Positions 28,053-36,571 of a stretch of 64,000 nt of DNA are shown here, piece after piece. The translations under genes were made by a program, and so were the position numbers. A model generated the notes under the pieces. That model saw only the letters and a program-made list of their open reading frames with translations, was not told where the DNA came from and did no database searches. Each line of letters opens with the position of its first letter. The stretch's first letter is position 1. Source of the DNA: Alteromonas confluentis (GTDB taxonomy: Bacteria; Pseudomonadota; Gammaproteobacteria; Enterobacterales; Alteromonadaceae); contig NZ_MDHN01000043.1 in NCBI RefSeq assembly GCF_001757105.1, forward strand, positions 28,662 to 92,661, written 5' to 3'.

Positions 28053-28289
28053 GCCTGTTCGCTCTAAAGCCTGCTGCTCTAACCGCTCCGCTAACCATAC
28101 TTTGATGATTGATTGACGAGTCACTCCTATTCGATTCGCCTCCCGATCTAATGACTCGATCATCCACGTTGGAAAATCAACGTTAATACGTTTTTGCTTT
28201 TGTAATGGGCGATTGCTTTTTGAAAGATCTAAATGTTGAAGAATTTCTTCTCCATCCTCAAAACTCTTATCAAATTCGCTAGCTTTCAT
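28047..28289 (-). CDS. brnA: BrnA-type antitoxin
   Basis: 80-aa antitoxin whose C-terminal half is a ribbon-helix-helix/CopG-like DNA-binding domain (KRINVDFPTWMIESLD, about 33-48, then two helices ending WLAERL). The N-terminal part would bind and neutralise the BrnT toxin. It overlaps the toxin gene by 11 nt, toxin first, which is the usual brnTA order. In this family the complex represses its own promoter. Confidence 0.85.
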   Translation of the reverse strand: MKASEFDKSFEDGEEILQHLDLSKSNRPLQKQKRINVDFPTWMIESLDREANRIGVTRQSIIKVWLAERLEQQALERTGS

Positions 28290-28542
28290 ACAACGTCACC
28301 TCCACTTTTCTTGCCCGCCGTACAAATATGATTCGGATATTATAACCACGATAAGTGATTACAGCAGTCCAGTGCTTTTTGCCAATAAGACCTATAACAA
28401 CGAATCTTGGTTCATCTTCAGTTTTCGCGGGAATCTCTACTAACATAGAATCATCCCAAAGCTTTTGAGCCTCGAGAAAATCTATCCCGTGCTTTATGAG
28501 ATTAGATTGGCTTTTTTGTTCATCAAATTCGAAATGCTGCAT
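28279..28542 (-). CDS. brnT: BrnT-type ribonuclease toxin
   Basis: 87-aa toxin with the BrnT pattern: FEFDEQKSQSNLIKHGIDF near the N-terminus, a central beta region (PRFVVIGLIGKKHWTAVIT) and the conserved IRIIFVRRARKVE end. BrnT has a RelE-like fold and acts as a translation-blocking RNase in characterised members. It is the first gene of a two-gene module with brnA. An AT-rich gap of about 65 bp separates it from the 3' end of the WYL regulator gene. Confidence 0.88.
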   Translation of the reverse strand: MQHFEFDEQKSQSNLIKHGIDFLEAQKLWDDSMLVEIPAKTEDEPRFVVIGLIGKKHWTAVITYRGYNIRIIFVRRARKVEVTLYES

Positions 28543-28608
28543 GATTAAAAAATATACCTTTTTTAATCACCTTACAATGTGTTTAATGTGAGGTTCAGCT
28601 AACAGCAC

Positions 28609-29766
28609 TCAGCACTCTTTTACTGGATTGGCGATCTCCAATGGGCTGTTTGTCAGCACAGTCAGCGCCTCGGCTACTGAGGTACCGGCATCGTACAGGC
28701 TAGCTTGTTTACGGATGCGACGCTGCATTTCCTGTTTAACGGAAGCTGGTTCTAAAACCTGCAGTGAGTCTGCAAACATCGACAAATAGTTGGCAATGTA
28801 GAAGCAATCGTCATTGTCACTTTGAAAATGCTTTGGCATAACAATCTGCGCCGACAGTTGCCACACTGTGGCATTCACCTTGCTGACCTGCCACTGTGTT
28901 CCCTGTTGGGATTCAGTCAAAATATCCTTAACCCAGCCGTGACAGCGAATCACCAGTTTGCGTTGGTGCTGATAGTCAGTAAGTTTTACGGCAATAAAAT
29001 CTGTGTCGGTTACGCTAACGACATTTTGCATTTTCCTAAGAGCAAAATGCTTTAAGCGCTGGTCTGCATGCACCAGCCCCAGAACCTGGATCTGGCCAGA
29101 CAAAAAGCGAAGTTTTTGTGGTGATATCAATAAGTCGCCGCTGTAGCCAGAGTGAATTGAATCATAGGAGAAGGTAATATTCTGCTGCTTGACGATGGCC
29201 TCGAACACCACATTAACCGCATCGGTATCAAACACCGGAGCGCTATCGTTACCACCTGGCATCGACAATCCAAAGGGTGAAAAATCCAGAATATCCGACA
29301 GATTAATCCCCTGATATTTGAGTTTACGCTCTGCAAGCAGGAAGTCTTCATCTAACTGACTGAACAGGCTCTTCGGTAAAATAGCAGCAACATGTTGTTT
29401 GAGGAAATTCAGCGCAAATGCTCTGGGCGTAGTAATGGTAAATTTCTCGATAAAGTCGAGCTGACTGTCAGCGTCACTCCAGTAGTAATAAGTCGGGCAA
29501 CCATTGGCAGCCAGACGAATTAAGCCCGTTTGCTCGACATCATCGGCCGATTCGTCACTAATGCGTTTACACAGTCTCTCAACATCTTTCTTAAAAGCAT
29601 CATCACTTTGCTCTTGCCGACGATATCCCCAAAGCTGCGCAACCACATCACTGACGCGGGTTTTCCTGTCACCACCGACACCAATAAAAGATGCAGCTTC
29701 GGTAATCATATCAAAGCGTTCTGATTCCGTTCTTAACCTAGCGTTCTTGTCATATTGTCTGTGCAT
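28609..29766 (-). CDS. WYL-domain transcriptional regulator
   Basis: About 385 aa: an N-terminal winged-helix region (about 1-90), a central WYL domain (about 195-265, around ITFSYDSIHSGYSGDLLISP and ALRKMQNV) and a C-terminal WCX-type extension. WYL proteins sense ligands, often nucleic acids or nucleotides, and commonly control phage-defence genes. I placed the start at 29766 because GGGGAAG lies 4 bp before that ATG. It is divergent from the four plus-strand genes that follow, with the two start codons only 77 bp apart, which makes it their likely regulator. Confidence 0.85.
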   Translation of the reverse strand: MHRQYDKNARLRTESERFDMITEAASFIGVGGDRKTRVSDVVAQLWGYRRQEQSDDAFKKDVERLCKRISDESADDVEQTGLIRLAANGCPTYYYWSDADSQLDFIEKFTITTPRAFALNFLKQHVAAILPKSLFSQLDEDFLLAERKLKYQGINLSDILDFSPFGLSMPGGNDSAPVFDTDAVNVVFEAIVKQQNITFSYDSIHSGYSGDLLISPQKLRFLSGQIQVLGLVHADQRLKHFALRKMQNVVSVTDTDFIAVKLTDYQHQRKLVIRCHGWVKDILTESQQGTQWQVSKVNATVWQLSAQIVMPKHFQSDNDDCFYIANYLSMFADSLQVLEPASVKQEMQRRIRKQASLYDAGTSVAEALTVLTNSPLEIANPVKEC

Positions 29767-29843
29767 GTAACTTCCCCTAGCCAGACACCATTTGTCCGGG
29801 CCGGTGTGTATTCTAGCACTCAAGTCATCAAATGGGAGTTGTT

Positions 29844-30047
29844 ATGGAATATATCAAAGATAATCGCGGCGTCGCCATTGGCATGCTTCAACACGATTAC
29901 CAGGGCGTGCAGCGTATTTATGCGCTGAATCCAACCCGTCTGCTCGGCTGGTATGATCCGGCAAGTGACAAAACCATCTGTGCCAGTTCAGGCAGTTGGA
30001 TTGGTCATGGCAATCAGGTCATGTTGTTGCTCGGTGATGCCCTGTGA
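29844..30047 (+). CDS. Short G/Y-rich protein, unknown function
   Basis: 67-aa protein beginning MEYIKDN, chosen because GGGAG precedes this ATG; an in-frame ATG at 29832 lies before it. The sequence has a repeating short-strand pattern (RLLGWYDPASDKT followed by GSWIGHGNQVMLLL), which resembles small conserved beta-rich proteins often found among gammaproteobacterial accessory genes. No activity known to me. It is the first gene of the set divergent from the WYL regulator. Confidence 0.6.
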   Translation: MEYIKDNRGVAIGMLQHDYQGVQRIYALNPTRLLGWYDPASDKTICASSGSWIGHGNQVMLLLGDAL

Positions 30048-30111
30048 TCACAAAAGCATATAGGGCGCTCTTTATCTCGCGTCCCACCCAATGCCAAGGT
30101 TGGAGGAATTA

Positions 30112-30507
30112 ATGAAAACATACACAACATCTGAAAATAACAATCAGGCCCTTAGCGGAATACAGCAACAGGTTCATGAATGGATCTGCACTGTCGGTGT
30201 CACCTACTTTGACGAACTGACAAACTTATCCAACCTCATCGAAGAAGTCGGGGAAGTGGCACGACTGATTGGCCGTGAATATGGTCAGCAATCCTTTAAA
30301 CCTGGGGAGCGGCCTGCCTGTGTAAAAACCGCAATTGCTGACGAACTGTCTGACGTAATGTTTATTCTGGTGTGTCTGGCGAATCAGATCGATATCGACC
30401 TGAGTGACGCCTTTGCCCGCAACATGGACAAGAAAACACGCCGCGATAGTGACAGACATAAATCTAACAGCAAGCTCACCAGTAGGACTCAGCATGAAAG
30501 CGACTAA
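30112..30507 (+). CDS. MazG-like nucleotide pyrophosphohydrolase
   Basis: 131-aa all-alpha NTP pyrophosphatase-like protein. The metal-binding EExxE motif is in LIEEVGEVARLI and the second ExxD motif in ADELSDVMFIL, the pattern of the MazG/dimeric dUTPase superfamily. Such enzymes hydrolyse (d)NTPs or damaged nucleotides to NMP and pyrophosphate. The ATG at 30112 is preceded by GGAGG. A Lys/Arg-rich region (DKKTRRDSDRHK) follows the catalytic core. It overlaps the next gene by 14 nt and is probably cotranscribed with it. Its place beside a WYL regulator suggests nucleotide-based stress or defence, which is inference. Confidence 0.82.
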   Translation: MKTYTTSENNNQALSGIQQQVHEWICTVGVTYFDELTNLSNLIEEVGEVARLIGREYGQQSFKPGERPACVKTAIADELSDVMFILVCLANQIDIDLSDAFARNMDKKTRRDSDRHKSNSKLTSRTQHESD

Positions 30508-30805
30508 TCCCGGACTTCAGGCTCTGGCCCTGTTCGACAATCCAGCCATGTTTTCCGATAAGCAAGTGCACGCAAAAATAAGGCACTTAATTAATGCCTT
30601 AATCGATGGCGAGCAGCAGGTTGAACGCTTATCGCATGGCTCATTGTTATTGCTGGAACATTTGCTTGCCGGCGCGGTTGAAGCCGTGTCAGCTGCACGG
30701 CAAAAAGAAACCGATAATGAGGAACTTGAATCCGTCTACCGGGGATTACTGCTGCTAACAGACGATGTTAATCAGGCTAAATTGGCCGTGTCGCAGCACC
30801 ACTAA
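30494..30805 (+). CDS. Hypothetical helical protein
   Basis: 103-aa protein, predicted almost entirely alpha-helical, with no membrane segment or signal. The chosen ATG lies inside the end of the MazG-like gene, with AGGA upstream, giving a 14-nt overlap that suggests coupled translation and a possible partner of the MazG-like enzyme. No family recognised. Confidence 0.6.
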   Translation: MKATNPGLQALALFDNPAMFSDKQVHAKIRHLINALIDGEQQVERLSHGSLLLLEHLLAGAVEAVSAARQKETDNEELESVYRGLLLLTDDVNQAKLAVSQHH

Positions 30806-30886
30806 AAATTAAAACTTAACCAAGACAATAAATGTCCAGCCTCTGTATTACTCTGCAGTCTGTGCTGTCTAACAGGAATTAAGGTA

Positions 30887-31681
30887 ATGATGATAAATAC
30901 AGTAAAACAACTAATGGATGCATTTCATCAACAAAAAACTACCCTGCCCTATGTCACGCTAAAAAGCGATGGCAGCTACGCTGGCTGGGTCTCGGATTTT
31001 CGTTTCAGGTTTCACGGACAGAAAGACAATCTCAGGCTGGATCTCAATCATGAGAATGACAGGTTTTTGCTGTATGTATTGGCGGTGGTATGGTCACGCT
31101 CTGGCCCTTGGGAAAACTCAGCGTTTTTTGTTGCTCACCTGAAATTCAACAAGCTCGATAATCCACTGTTGTGGCTGAAGAAAGAATTTGTGCGTCAGCA
31201 GCGAGAGTCGCGCTTAACCGATGCAGCGGCTATTTTGCAAAATATCGAATCACCGTCGAGCAGAAAGAAAATTTCGTTTCGCGCCGATATTTTCAATAGT
31301 ATTGCCATCCTCGCCACTCGCTGGACAGAGATTGAAAAATCTTTAGCGGATTGCGCAGCAAGCGGTGACTACATACCGTTTGTTTATCTATTGCGCAACA
31401 TTGACGGCCTTGGAACCAATGGCAAGAAAATGATGATTAAAATCCCACTCATTTTACGGGAATTCCGCTGCCAGCAAATTTACTCCAACATACCCGGCGA
31501 GTACTGCTGCGTACCCGATAACCGTGTAAAAGTGGCCGCTAAAGCACTTAGCGATATGAAGCTGTCTTCAGCTTATCCGGGATTGCCCAACTTATTGAAA
31601 GCATCAGCACAAATCTATGCCGTATACGGCGATTTATACGATTTACCTCTGTTTGCATCTAACGATTTGCACACCAGCTAG
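30887..31681 (+). CDS. Unknown protein, possibly HhH-GPD-like
   Basis: 264-aa cytosolic protein, last gene of the set divergent from the WYL regulator and followed by a terminator. The central region contains NIDGLGTNGKKMMIK and then CCVPDNRVKVAAKAL about 30 residues later. This order faintly recalls the helix-hairpin-helix and the downstream xPxDxxVxRxAxxL segment of HhH-GPD DNA glycosylases, but the catalytic Lys/Asp positions are not clear. It may be a DNA-binding or DNA-repair-related protein. Confidence in the gene is good, in the function low. Confidence 0.7.
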   Translation: MMINTVKQLMDAFHQQKTTLPYVTLKSDGSYAGWVSDFRFRFHGQKDNLRLDLNHENDRFLLYVLAVVWSRSGPWENSAFFVAHLKFNKLDNPLLWLKKEFVRQQRESRLTDAAAILQNIESPSSRKKISFRADIFNSIAILATRWTEIEKSLADCAASGDYIPFVYLLRNIDGLGTNGKKMMIKIPLILREFRCQQIYSNIPGEYCCVPDNRVKVAAKALSDMKLSSAYPGLPNLLKASAQIYAVYGDLYDLPLFASNDLHTS

Positions 31682-31710
31682 GCCGTCACTGAAAATCGCT
31701 GGCAGAAAAA

Positions 31711-31743
31711 GCCTCGCAAACAAGTGCGGGGCTTTGTTTTTAT
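31711..31743 (+). terminator. Rho-independent terminator of the WYL-linked gene set
   Basis: Stem GCCTCGCA / TGCGGGGC (one G-T pair) with a 6-nt loop, preceded by A residues and followed by TTTGTTTTTAT, 30 bp after the 264-aa gene. Confidence 0.85.
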
Positions 31744-31899
31744 CATTGGGTTTCCTTTTAATGCGTAAGTTGGTTAAGAACATCGCCTTATCGACTACTG
31801 AATTAAAATAACAAAGTACACAAACGCGATCATGCTGGAAATTATTGGGCAAGACGGTTTTAATGTAGTCTCCATTTTCACCATTGAGCGAGCTGAACA

Positions 31900-32742
31900 A
31901 TGCCACTGGCATCTGCATCACAAGACGTTTCACCATCCGGCATCACCCTGTGTGGCTGTGGGTGGTTGGGTAAACACTTTGCCCGTTCGGCATCTTCTAT
32001 GAAAATACTCGGTACAACCCGCTCTGAAAATAACGTCCCAGAACTCAAAGATCTTGGCGTGTCGCCTTTTCTCTATGCTCTTGGAGACGACCCACTGGAA
32101 CTGGCAACGCAAAGTGGTAACAACGCCGTGATCCTGAACATTCCGCCTGGCCGCAGGAAAACGCTGGATGAGTCCTTTGTTACCAATATGAAGCAACTCA
32201 TGAGCAGTCTTTTGAACGCGGGGGCCAGTAAGCTTATTTTTATCAGTACCACATCGGTATTTGGTGATGCCGAGGGAGAGCTAGACACAACTGCGGCGGT
32301 ATCTCCCGTTACTGACTCAGGCAAGGCTCACTGTGAACTGGAAAAGTTTCTGATTGAAATGGAAAGGCCAAATATTCATGTGTTGCGATTGTCAGGCTTA
32401 GTTGGCCCAGACCGGCACCCTGCAAAGTACCTGGCAGGGAAGGAACTGAACAAAGGTGAGCAAGCGATAAACCTGGTACATATTGATGATGTGGTGTGCG
32501 CCCTTCACGCCATTTTAGCGTGCGGTTCGAACCAGCCCGGCGCCCTCATGCAACTATGCGCTATTAACCACCCTCGTCGTGACGAGTATTACACCTGGGC
32601 GTGTGAAAAACTGGGTTTGGAAGCGCCGGTATTTACTGCAAATGGCAGCAAAGGTACGGGTGGTAAAAAAATTCTGAGTGAGATGTACTGGAACATGCTG
32701 GGGCTGAAACCGAAGTTTGCCAGCCCCTACGATATGCTTTAA
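31900..32742 (+). CDS. NAD-dependent epimerase/dehydratase-like SDR (YeeZ-like)
   Basis: 280-aa extended/atypical SDR. The nucleotide-binding motif is CGCGWLG (about 18-24), the variant used by YeeZ-like proteins. A Ser-rich FISTTSVFG block and a VVCAL substrate-binding region follow, but the classical YxxxK is not evident, as in many atypical SDRs. It starts after a terminator, so it has its own promoter, and runs convergent to the SNF transporter gene with only 6 bp between stops. The substrate is unknown. Confidence 0.8.
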   Translation: MPLASASQDVSPSGITLCGCGWLGKHFARSASSMKILGTTRSENNVPELKDLGVSPFLYALGDDPLELATQSGNNAVILNIPPGRRKTLDESFVTNMKQLMSSLLNAGASKLIFISTTSVFGDAEGELDTTAAVSPVTDSGKAHCELEKFLIEMERPNIHVLRLSGLVGPDRHPAKYLAGKELNKGEQAINLVHIDDVVCALHAILACGSNQPGALMQLCAINHPRRDEYYTWACEKLGLEAPVFTANGSKGTGGKKILSEMYWNMLGLKPKFASPYDML

Positions 32743-32748
32743 CCAGCC

Positions 32749-34170
32749 TTAAAAGAAAAGGCTGTGGCCGAAGTATTTCAAGGCAACGGTATTGATGAAT
32801 ACCGCCAGTAGGATAACCGGAATGAACGTACCTACTGAAAAATCCACATACTTCTCGAAGAAGCTACCTTTGTAATTTTCAGCGCCTTCATCCAGCGCTT
32901 TATTAAAGTTAACTTTCTTCCATTTGTAGATCACGAAAATACAAATCAGGAAGCCGTTCAGCGGTAAAATGGTGTCGTAAAACACATCATAAATAACGTC
33001 GAAGAACGACTTACTCTGCCCGGCATAGCTCACAAAACTCGACAAGAATGCGTTATAACCAAACGATAACGCCGACAGCACTGCCAGTACCACCATCATG
33101 AGGCCAAGAATGAACAGGGCTTTCTTCCGCCCCATGTCCTTCTCGTCCATCAGCGCCGCCACTGGCACTTCAAAAATAGAAACCAGTGATGTAATAGCGG
33201 CGAAGAAAACTTGCAGGAAGAACACCGCTGCCACGATACTCGCGCCGGTGTAACCGAACGAATCTTGCAGTGCGAGGAAAATTTGCGGCAGGAAGCTGAA
33301 TATCATGCCGATAGACGATTCGCTCAATTGGCTAGGATCGGTATTCGGGTCGAAAGAGAAAATCGCAGGCAGAATCATCAGACCGGCAATAAAAGCGACC
33401 GCCGTGTCGGTGAGTGCCACCAGCTTTGCTGAGCCCGGAACATCGGAACGATTATCAATGTAGCTGCCATAAGTAATCATGATACCCATACCCAATGACA
33501 GCGAGAAGAATGCCTGGGAGAGCGCACCGTTTATCACGCCGGCGTTAATTTTGTCGAAATCTGGGATAAGGTAAAATTCAACGCCCTTCATGGCGTTATC
33601 TTGAGTTAAAACGAATATCACCAATGCCACCAGCATGGCAAATAGTGTGGGCATGAGCACTTTCGCGGCTTTCTCGATACCGTCTTTCACCCCGCCTTGC
33701 AGGATCAGATATACCACCGCCAATACGCCGGCCATATAAATAAAAATTCTCTCGCTTTTAATAAAGTTACCGAACGTTTCAGGTTCGGCGAGTACCGCTA
33801 AATCGCCGGTGACAATCTCGTACAGGTAACCAAAAATCCATACCGTAATAACCAGATAAAATACGGCAATCATGAATGGCGTAATAACGGATAGCCAACC
33901 CGCGAGTTTCCAGCCCGTCGAATTACCGCTGATAACACGATACGCGCCCAATGGGTCTTTCTTGGCATGACGCCCAACCGACATTTCTGCCAACATGACA
34001 GGTAAACAGATCGCCACAACAAAAATGGCGTACATCAATAAAAACGCGCCGCCACCGTTTTTAGCAGCGCCAACTGGAAACCCAACCAGGTTACCAATAC
34101 CGACTGCCGATCCGGCTGCTGCCAGAATAAATCCGATGCGCGATCCGAACTGTTCTCTCGCCCCGCTCAT
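32749..34170 (-). CDS. Sodium-dependent transporter, NSS/SNF family
   Basis: 473-aa polytopic membrane protein of the neurotransmitter:sodium symporter family, expected to import an amino acid with Na+. The family hallmark is in transmembrane helix 1 (GSAVGIGNLVGFP), with about twelve helices overall. I chose the ATG at 34170 (MSGAREQF), which has AGAGGAAAG just upstream, instead of a GTG six codons earlier. Bacterial members (LeuT, MhsT, TnaT) carry hydrophobic amino acids; specificity here is not clear. Confidence 0.9.
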   Translation of the reverse strand: MSGAREQFGSRIGFILAAAGSAVGIGNLVGFPVGAAKNGGGAFLLMYAIFVVAICLPVMLAEMSVGRHAKKDPLGAYRVISGNSTGWKLAGWLSVITPFMIAVFYLVITVWIFGYLYEIVTGDLAVLAEPETFGNFIKSERIFIYMAGVLAVVYLILQGGVKDGIEKAAKVLMPTLFAMLVALVIFVLTQDNAMKGVEFYLIPDFDKINAGVINGALSQAFFSLSLGMGIMITYGSYIDNRSDVPGSAKLVALTDTAVAFIAGLMILPAIFSFDPNTDPSQLSESSIGMIFSFLPQIFLALQDSFGYTGASIVAAVFFLQVFFAAITSLVSIFEVPVAALMDEKDMGRKKALFILGLMMVVLAVLSALSFGYNAFLSSFVSYAGQSKSFFDVIYDVFYDTILPLNGFLICIFVIYKWKKVNFNKALDEGAENYKGSFFEKYVDFSVGTFIPVILLAVFINTVALKYFGHSLFF

Positions 34171-34416
34171 ATCATCTTTCCTCTTCACTTATTGTTATAA
34201 TCGGGTGGTGATGATTTTTTGTGTTGTTTTGTTTACCACACGTGTTACGGCCGTTTTTAATAATTTTATGGCCTCACCTTCCCCACACTGCTTACACTCG
34301 CAAGTTTTTGGCAAGTTCGCAAACAGTAACGGCGAATAGTATCAGCGTCCCTGTGTAAAGTCTCGCATCAGTCAGCTGGAATGGCCTGTTTACGCGGGGT
34401 GTGGCGAATATTTACG

Positions 34417-35154
34417 CTACCAGTCGATAGGCTTATGTTGCCAATCTGTAAAGTAGGGAGAGTGAGCGGGCGTGACGTTATCGAGAAACGCCATTAATTG
34501 CTCTGCGGTAAATTGGGGAGTAAACAGTTTGCCTTTGGGGACATTGGCCTGGAAAGGTTGAGATAACCCGCTATCGACGGTGCCGGGATGATAACTAACT
34601 AGTGCAGTGCCCTTATTACGTCTGGCATATTCCACGGCAGCGGTTTTTAGCATCATGTTTAACGCGGCCTTAGAGGCCCGATAGCCATACCAACCGCCGA
34701 GCTGATTGTCCGATATACTGCCAACCCGTGCACTCAGACAGGTTATCGAGCTATGCTCATCTGCCATGCATCCCACCAGATTTTTCACCCAAAGGGTGGG
34801 AATAATGGTGTTTACCGCAAAATAGGCCATGAGTTTATCGGCAGATAAATCTTCCAGCTTTTTCTCTGGCTGTAAATTTACCCCGTCGACATCGCCGTGC
34901 AATACGCCAACGGTGCATACCACTCGTTGAAATTGCACGCCTTGGGATTTCAATTCTTGTAACCACGCACCAACAGCTTTATCGTCGCCGGTATCCATCG
35001 CGATGGCCCGCACATTTTGTGCAGTCTCAGGGGTGACAGAGGCATAGCGAGCCACAGCGTATATTGTGTCTTCAGGAAAACGGGAAGCAAGCGCCGCAGT
35101 GAGGGCCTGACCAATGGCGCCGCCTGCACCTATTACCATATGAGCTATTGTCAT
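34417..35154 (-). CDS. C-factor/CsgA-like SDR oxidoreductase
   Basis: 245-aa SDR with a nucleotide-binding GAGGAIGQA near residue 10, an SARVGSIS active-site Ser segment and the catalytic YRASK motif (about 158-162). It resembles the C-factor-like short SDRs. Its start overlaps the stop of the DCC-family gene by 4 nt (ATGA), so the two are translationally coupled. The substrate is unknown. Confidence 0.85.
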   Translation of the reverse strand: MTIAHMVIGAGGAIGQALTAALASRFPEDTIYAVARYASVTPETAQNVRAIAMDTGDDKAVGAWLQELKSQGVQFQRVVCTVGVLHGDVDGVNLQPEKKLEDLSADKLMAYFAVNTIIPTLWVKNLVGCMADEHSSITCLSARVGSISDNQLGGWYGYRASKAALNMMLKTAAVEYARRNKGTALVSYHPGTVDSGLSQPFQANVPKGKLFTPQFTAEQLMAFLDNVTPAHSPYFTDWQHKPIDW

Positions 35155-35549
35155 TTCGAATCCTCTGGAAGATGGCAGGAGCCGCTGTCGCAGGTTCGTC
35201 GTTTGCCTGTCAATAAATATGAAATGGTGTAACGATGTTTAGCAAACCAGTTATAGCCCATATCAGCAATGGGTCTAATAATCGGCCAACGCAATGGGGC
35301 GTACAACCAGCCTTTGCCAACGGCCTGCCAAACAGCATGGGTTGCATCTAAACCCGTGACAAACTCACCATTATCTCGTTGTGCATGAATGCGACTATTA
35401 AGCGCTTGCCAGTCTAACGATGGGTAGCGTTCTGTAAAACCCGGCTGATTGATATCAACCAACTCAATACGGTTATGGTGGTCTCGTTTCTTCAGGTGCG
35501 CCATTTCAGCGCAGCATAATGGACAATAACTATCGTAGAAAATAATCAT
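35151..35549 (-). CDS. DCC-family thiol-disulfide oxidoreductase-like protein (DUF393)
   Basis: 132-aa protein with the defining N-terminal DxxCPxC motif (YDSYCPLC, residues 5-12), typical of the DUF393/DCC family related to thioredoxin folds. Extra cysteines occur near the C-terminus (RRTCDSGSC). The function is not established; a redox role is assumed. It is divergent from msrA and coupled to the downstream SDR, so a link to methionine-sulfoxide repair or oxidative stress is possible. Confidence 0.85.
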   Translation of the reverse strand: MIIFYDSYCPLCCAEMAHLKKRDHHNRIELVDINQPGFTERYPSLDWQALNSRIHAQRDNGEFVTGLDATHAVWQAVGKGWLYAPLRWPIIRPIADMGYNWFAKHRYTISYLLTGKRRTCDSGSCHLPEDSK

Positions 35550-35703
35550 TCATTTCCTCCGCATCCCGGAAAGCCCAGGGTAGATGAATTACGATTAGTT
35601 TAAACGGGCCTGCCTTTGCGGGGATTAAAAAACCGTAACAATAGGTTGAAGTTGAGAACGATAGTAACCACATTATAGCAATTGAAATGTACAGGAGCTT
35701 AGT

Positions 35704-36240
35704 ATGGCGTCTATTGAAACAGCAACCCTCGGCGGCGGTTGCTTCTGGTGTATTGAATCGGCCTTTAATAGTGTTGACGGTGTGGAAAGTGCTATTTCTG
35801 GTTATGCCGGCGGTCACGTCGAAAACCCAAGCTATGAAGCGGTGTGCAAAAAAGATACAGGGCATGCAGAAGTAGTTCGCGTTGAGTTTGATAAAGACAA
35901 AATCAGCTACCGGGAAATTCTCGAAATTTTCTTTGCCTTGCATAATCCCACTCAGGTAGACAGACAAGGCAACGATGTGGGACCTCAATATCGCAGTGCG
36001 ATTTTCTTCCATTCAGAAGCGCAGAAACTTGAAGCGCTGAAGATCATTGCTGAAATCAATGAAGAGCAGATTTGGCCAGATCCGGTTGTTACCGAAGTCA
36101 CTGAAATTAACAACTACTACCCCGCTGAAGATTACCATCAGAATTATTTTAAGAATAATCCGCAAAATCAATATTGCGCAATGGTGGTGGCGCCCAAGCT
36201 GGCGAAATTCAAAAAAACCTTTGCTGAGCGCCTACGCTGA
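35704..36240 (+). CDS. msrA: Peptide-methionine (S)-S-oxide reductase
   Basis: 178-aa enzyme that reduces the S-epimer of methionine sulfoxide in proteins using thioredoxin. The catalytic motif GCFWC is at 12-16 (C13 nucleophile; C16 also present), with the conserved GYAGGHVENPSYEAVC, TGHAEVVRVEF and DVGPQYRS blocks. The length and lack of a signal peptide point to a cytosolic enzyme. It is transcribed alone, ends at a large hairpin and is followed by dps, giving a small oxidative-stress cluster. Confidence 0.97.
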   Translation: MASIETATLGGGCFWCIESAFNSVDGVESAISGYAGGHVENPSYEAVCKKDTGHAEVVRVEFDKDKISYREILEIFFALHNPTQVDRQGNDVGPQYRSAIFFHSEAQKLEALKIIAEINEEQIWPDPVVTEVTEINNYYPAEDYHQNYFKNNPQNQYCAMVVAPKLAKFKKTFAERLR

Positions 36241-36281
36241 GCGAATAGTTATAATTATTAACGTGGTTCATCCACGTCGAC

Positions 36282-36356
36282 AAAACCACCGGTTTTCTTA
36301 CGATTTAATCACCCCCAATTATTGTGTGTAAAATCGTCTGAACCGGTGGTTTTTTG
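36282..36356 (+). terminator. Large two-helix hairpin terminator after msrA
   Basis: Outer arms AAAACCACCGGTT (36282-36294) and AACCGGTGGTTTT (36341-36353) pair perfectly over 13 bp. Inside, CGATTT (36301-36306) pairs with AAATCG (36331-36336). A T-tract closes the 3' side. This is longer and more structured than a simple terminator. Confidence 0.75.
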
Positions 36357-36571
36357 TTTGCACTATTTACACAGTCACAGCGGCGCAACGCGCTTTTACA
36401 GGTACGAAAAAGACATTACAAATCATTCATTCTTCTCGCAGCCAGCGCTATAAAAGGGCTTCAGCGAATTAAGGTGCAGTGCGGTATACCCTTTGCAATA
36501 TTCCTAGTAACTTTCAAGACTGCACGGACCACACGGGTGGCGCAGTCATCATTTATGAACTGGAGAATTTT

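Noticed and set aside
27750..31700. Prophage or integrative element as the source of the BrnTA/WYL segment
   Set aside because: No integrase, structural phage gene, tRNA target or flanking direct repeats were seen; only accessory gene content supports it.
31832..32002. Short frame overlapping the start of the YeeZ-like SDR gene
   Set aside because: Out of frame with the SDR and lacking a good translation signal; the SDR frame has clear family motifs.
35530..36012. 160-codon minus-strand frame opposite msrA
   Set aside because: Lies antisense to an unmistakable msrA; a reading-frame shadow.
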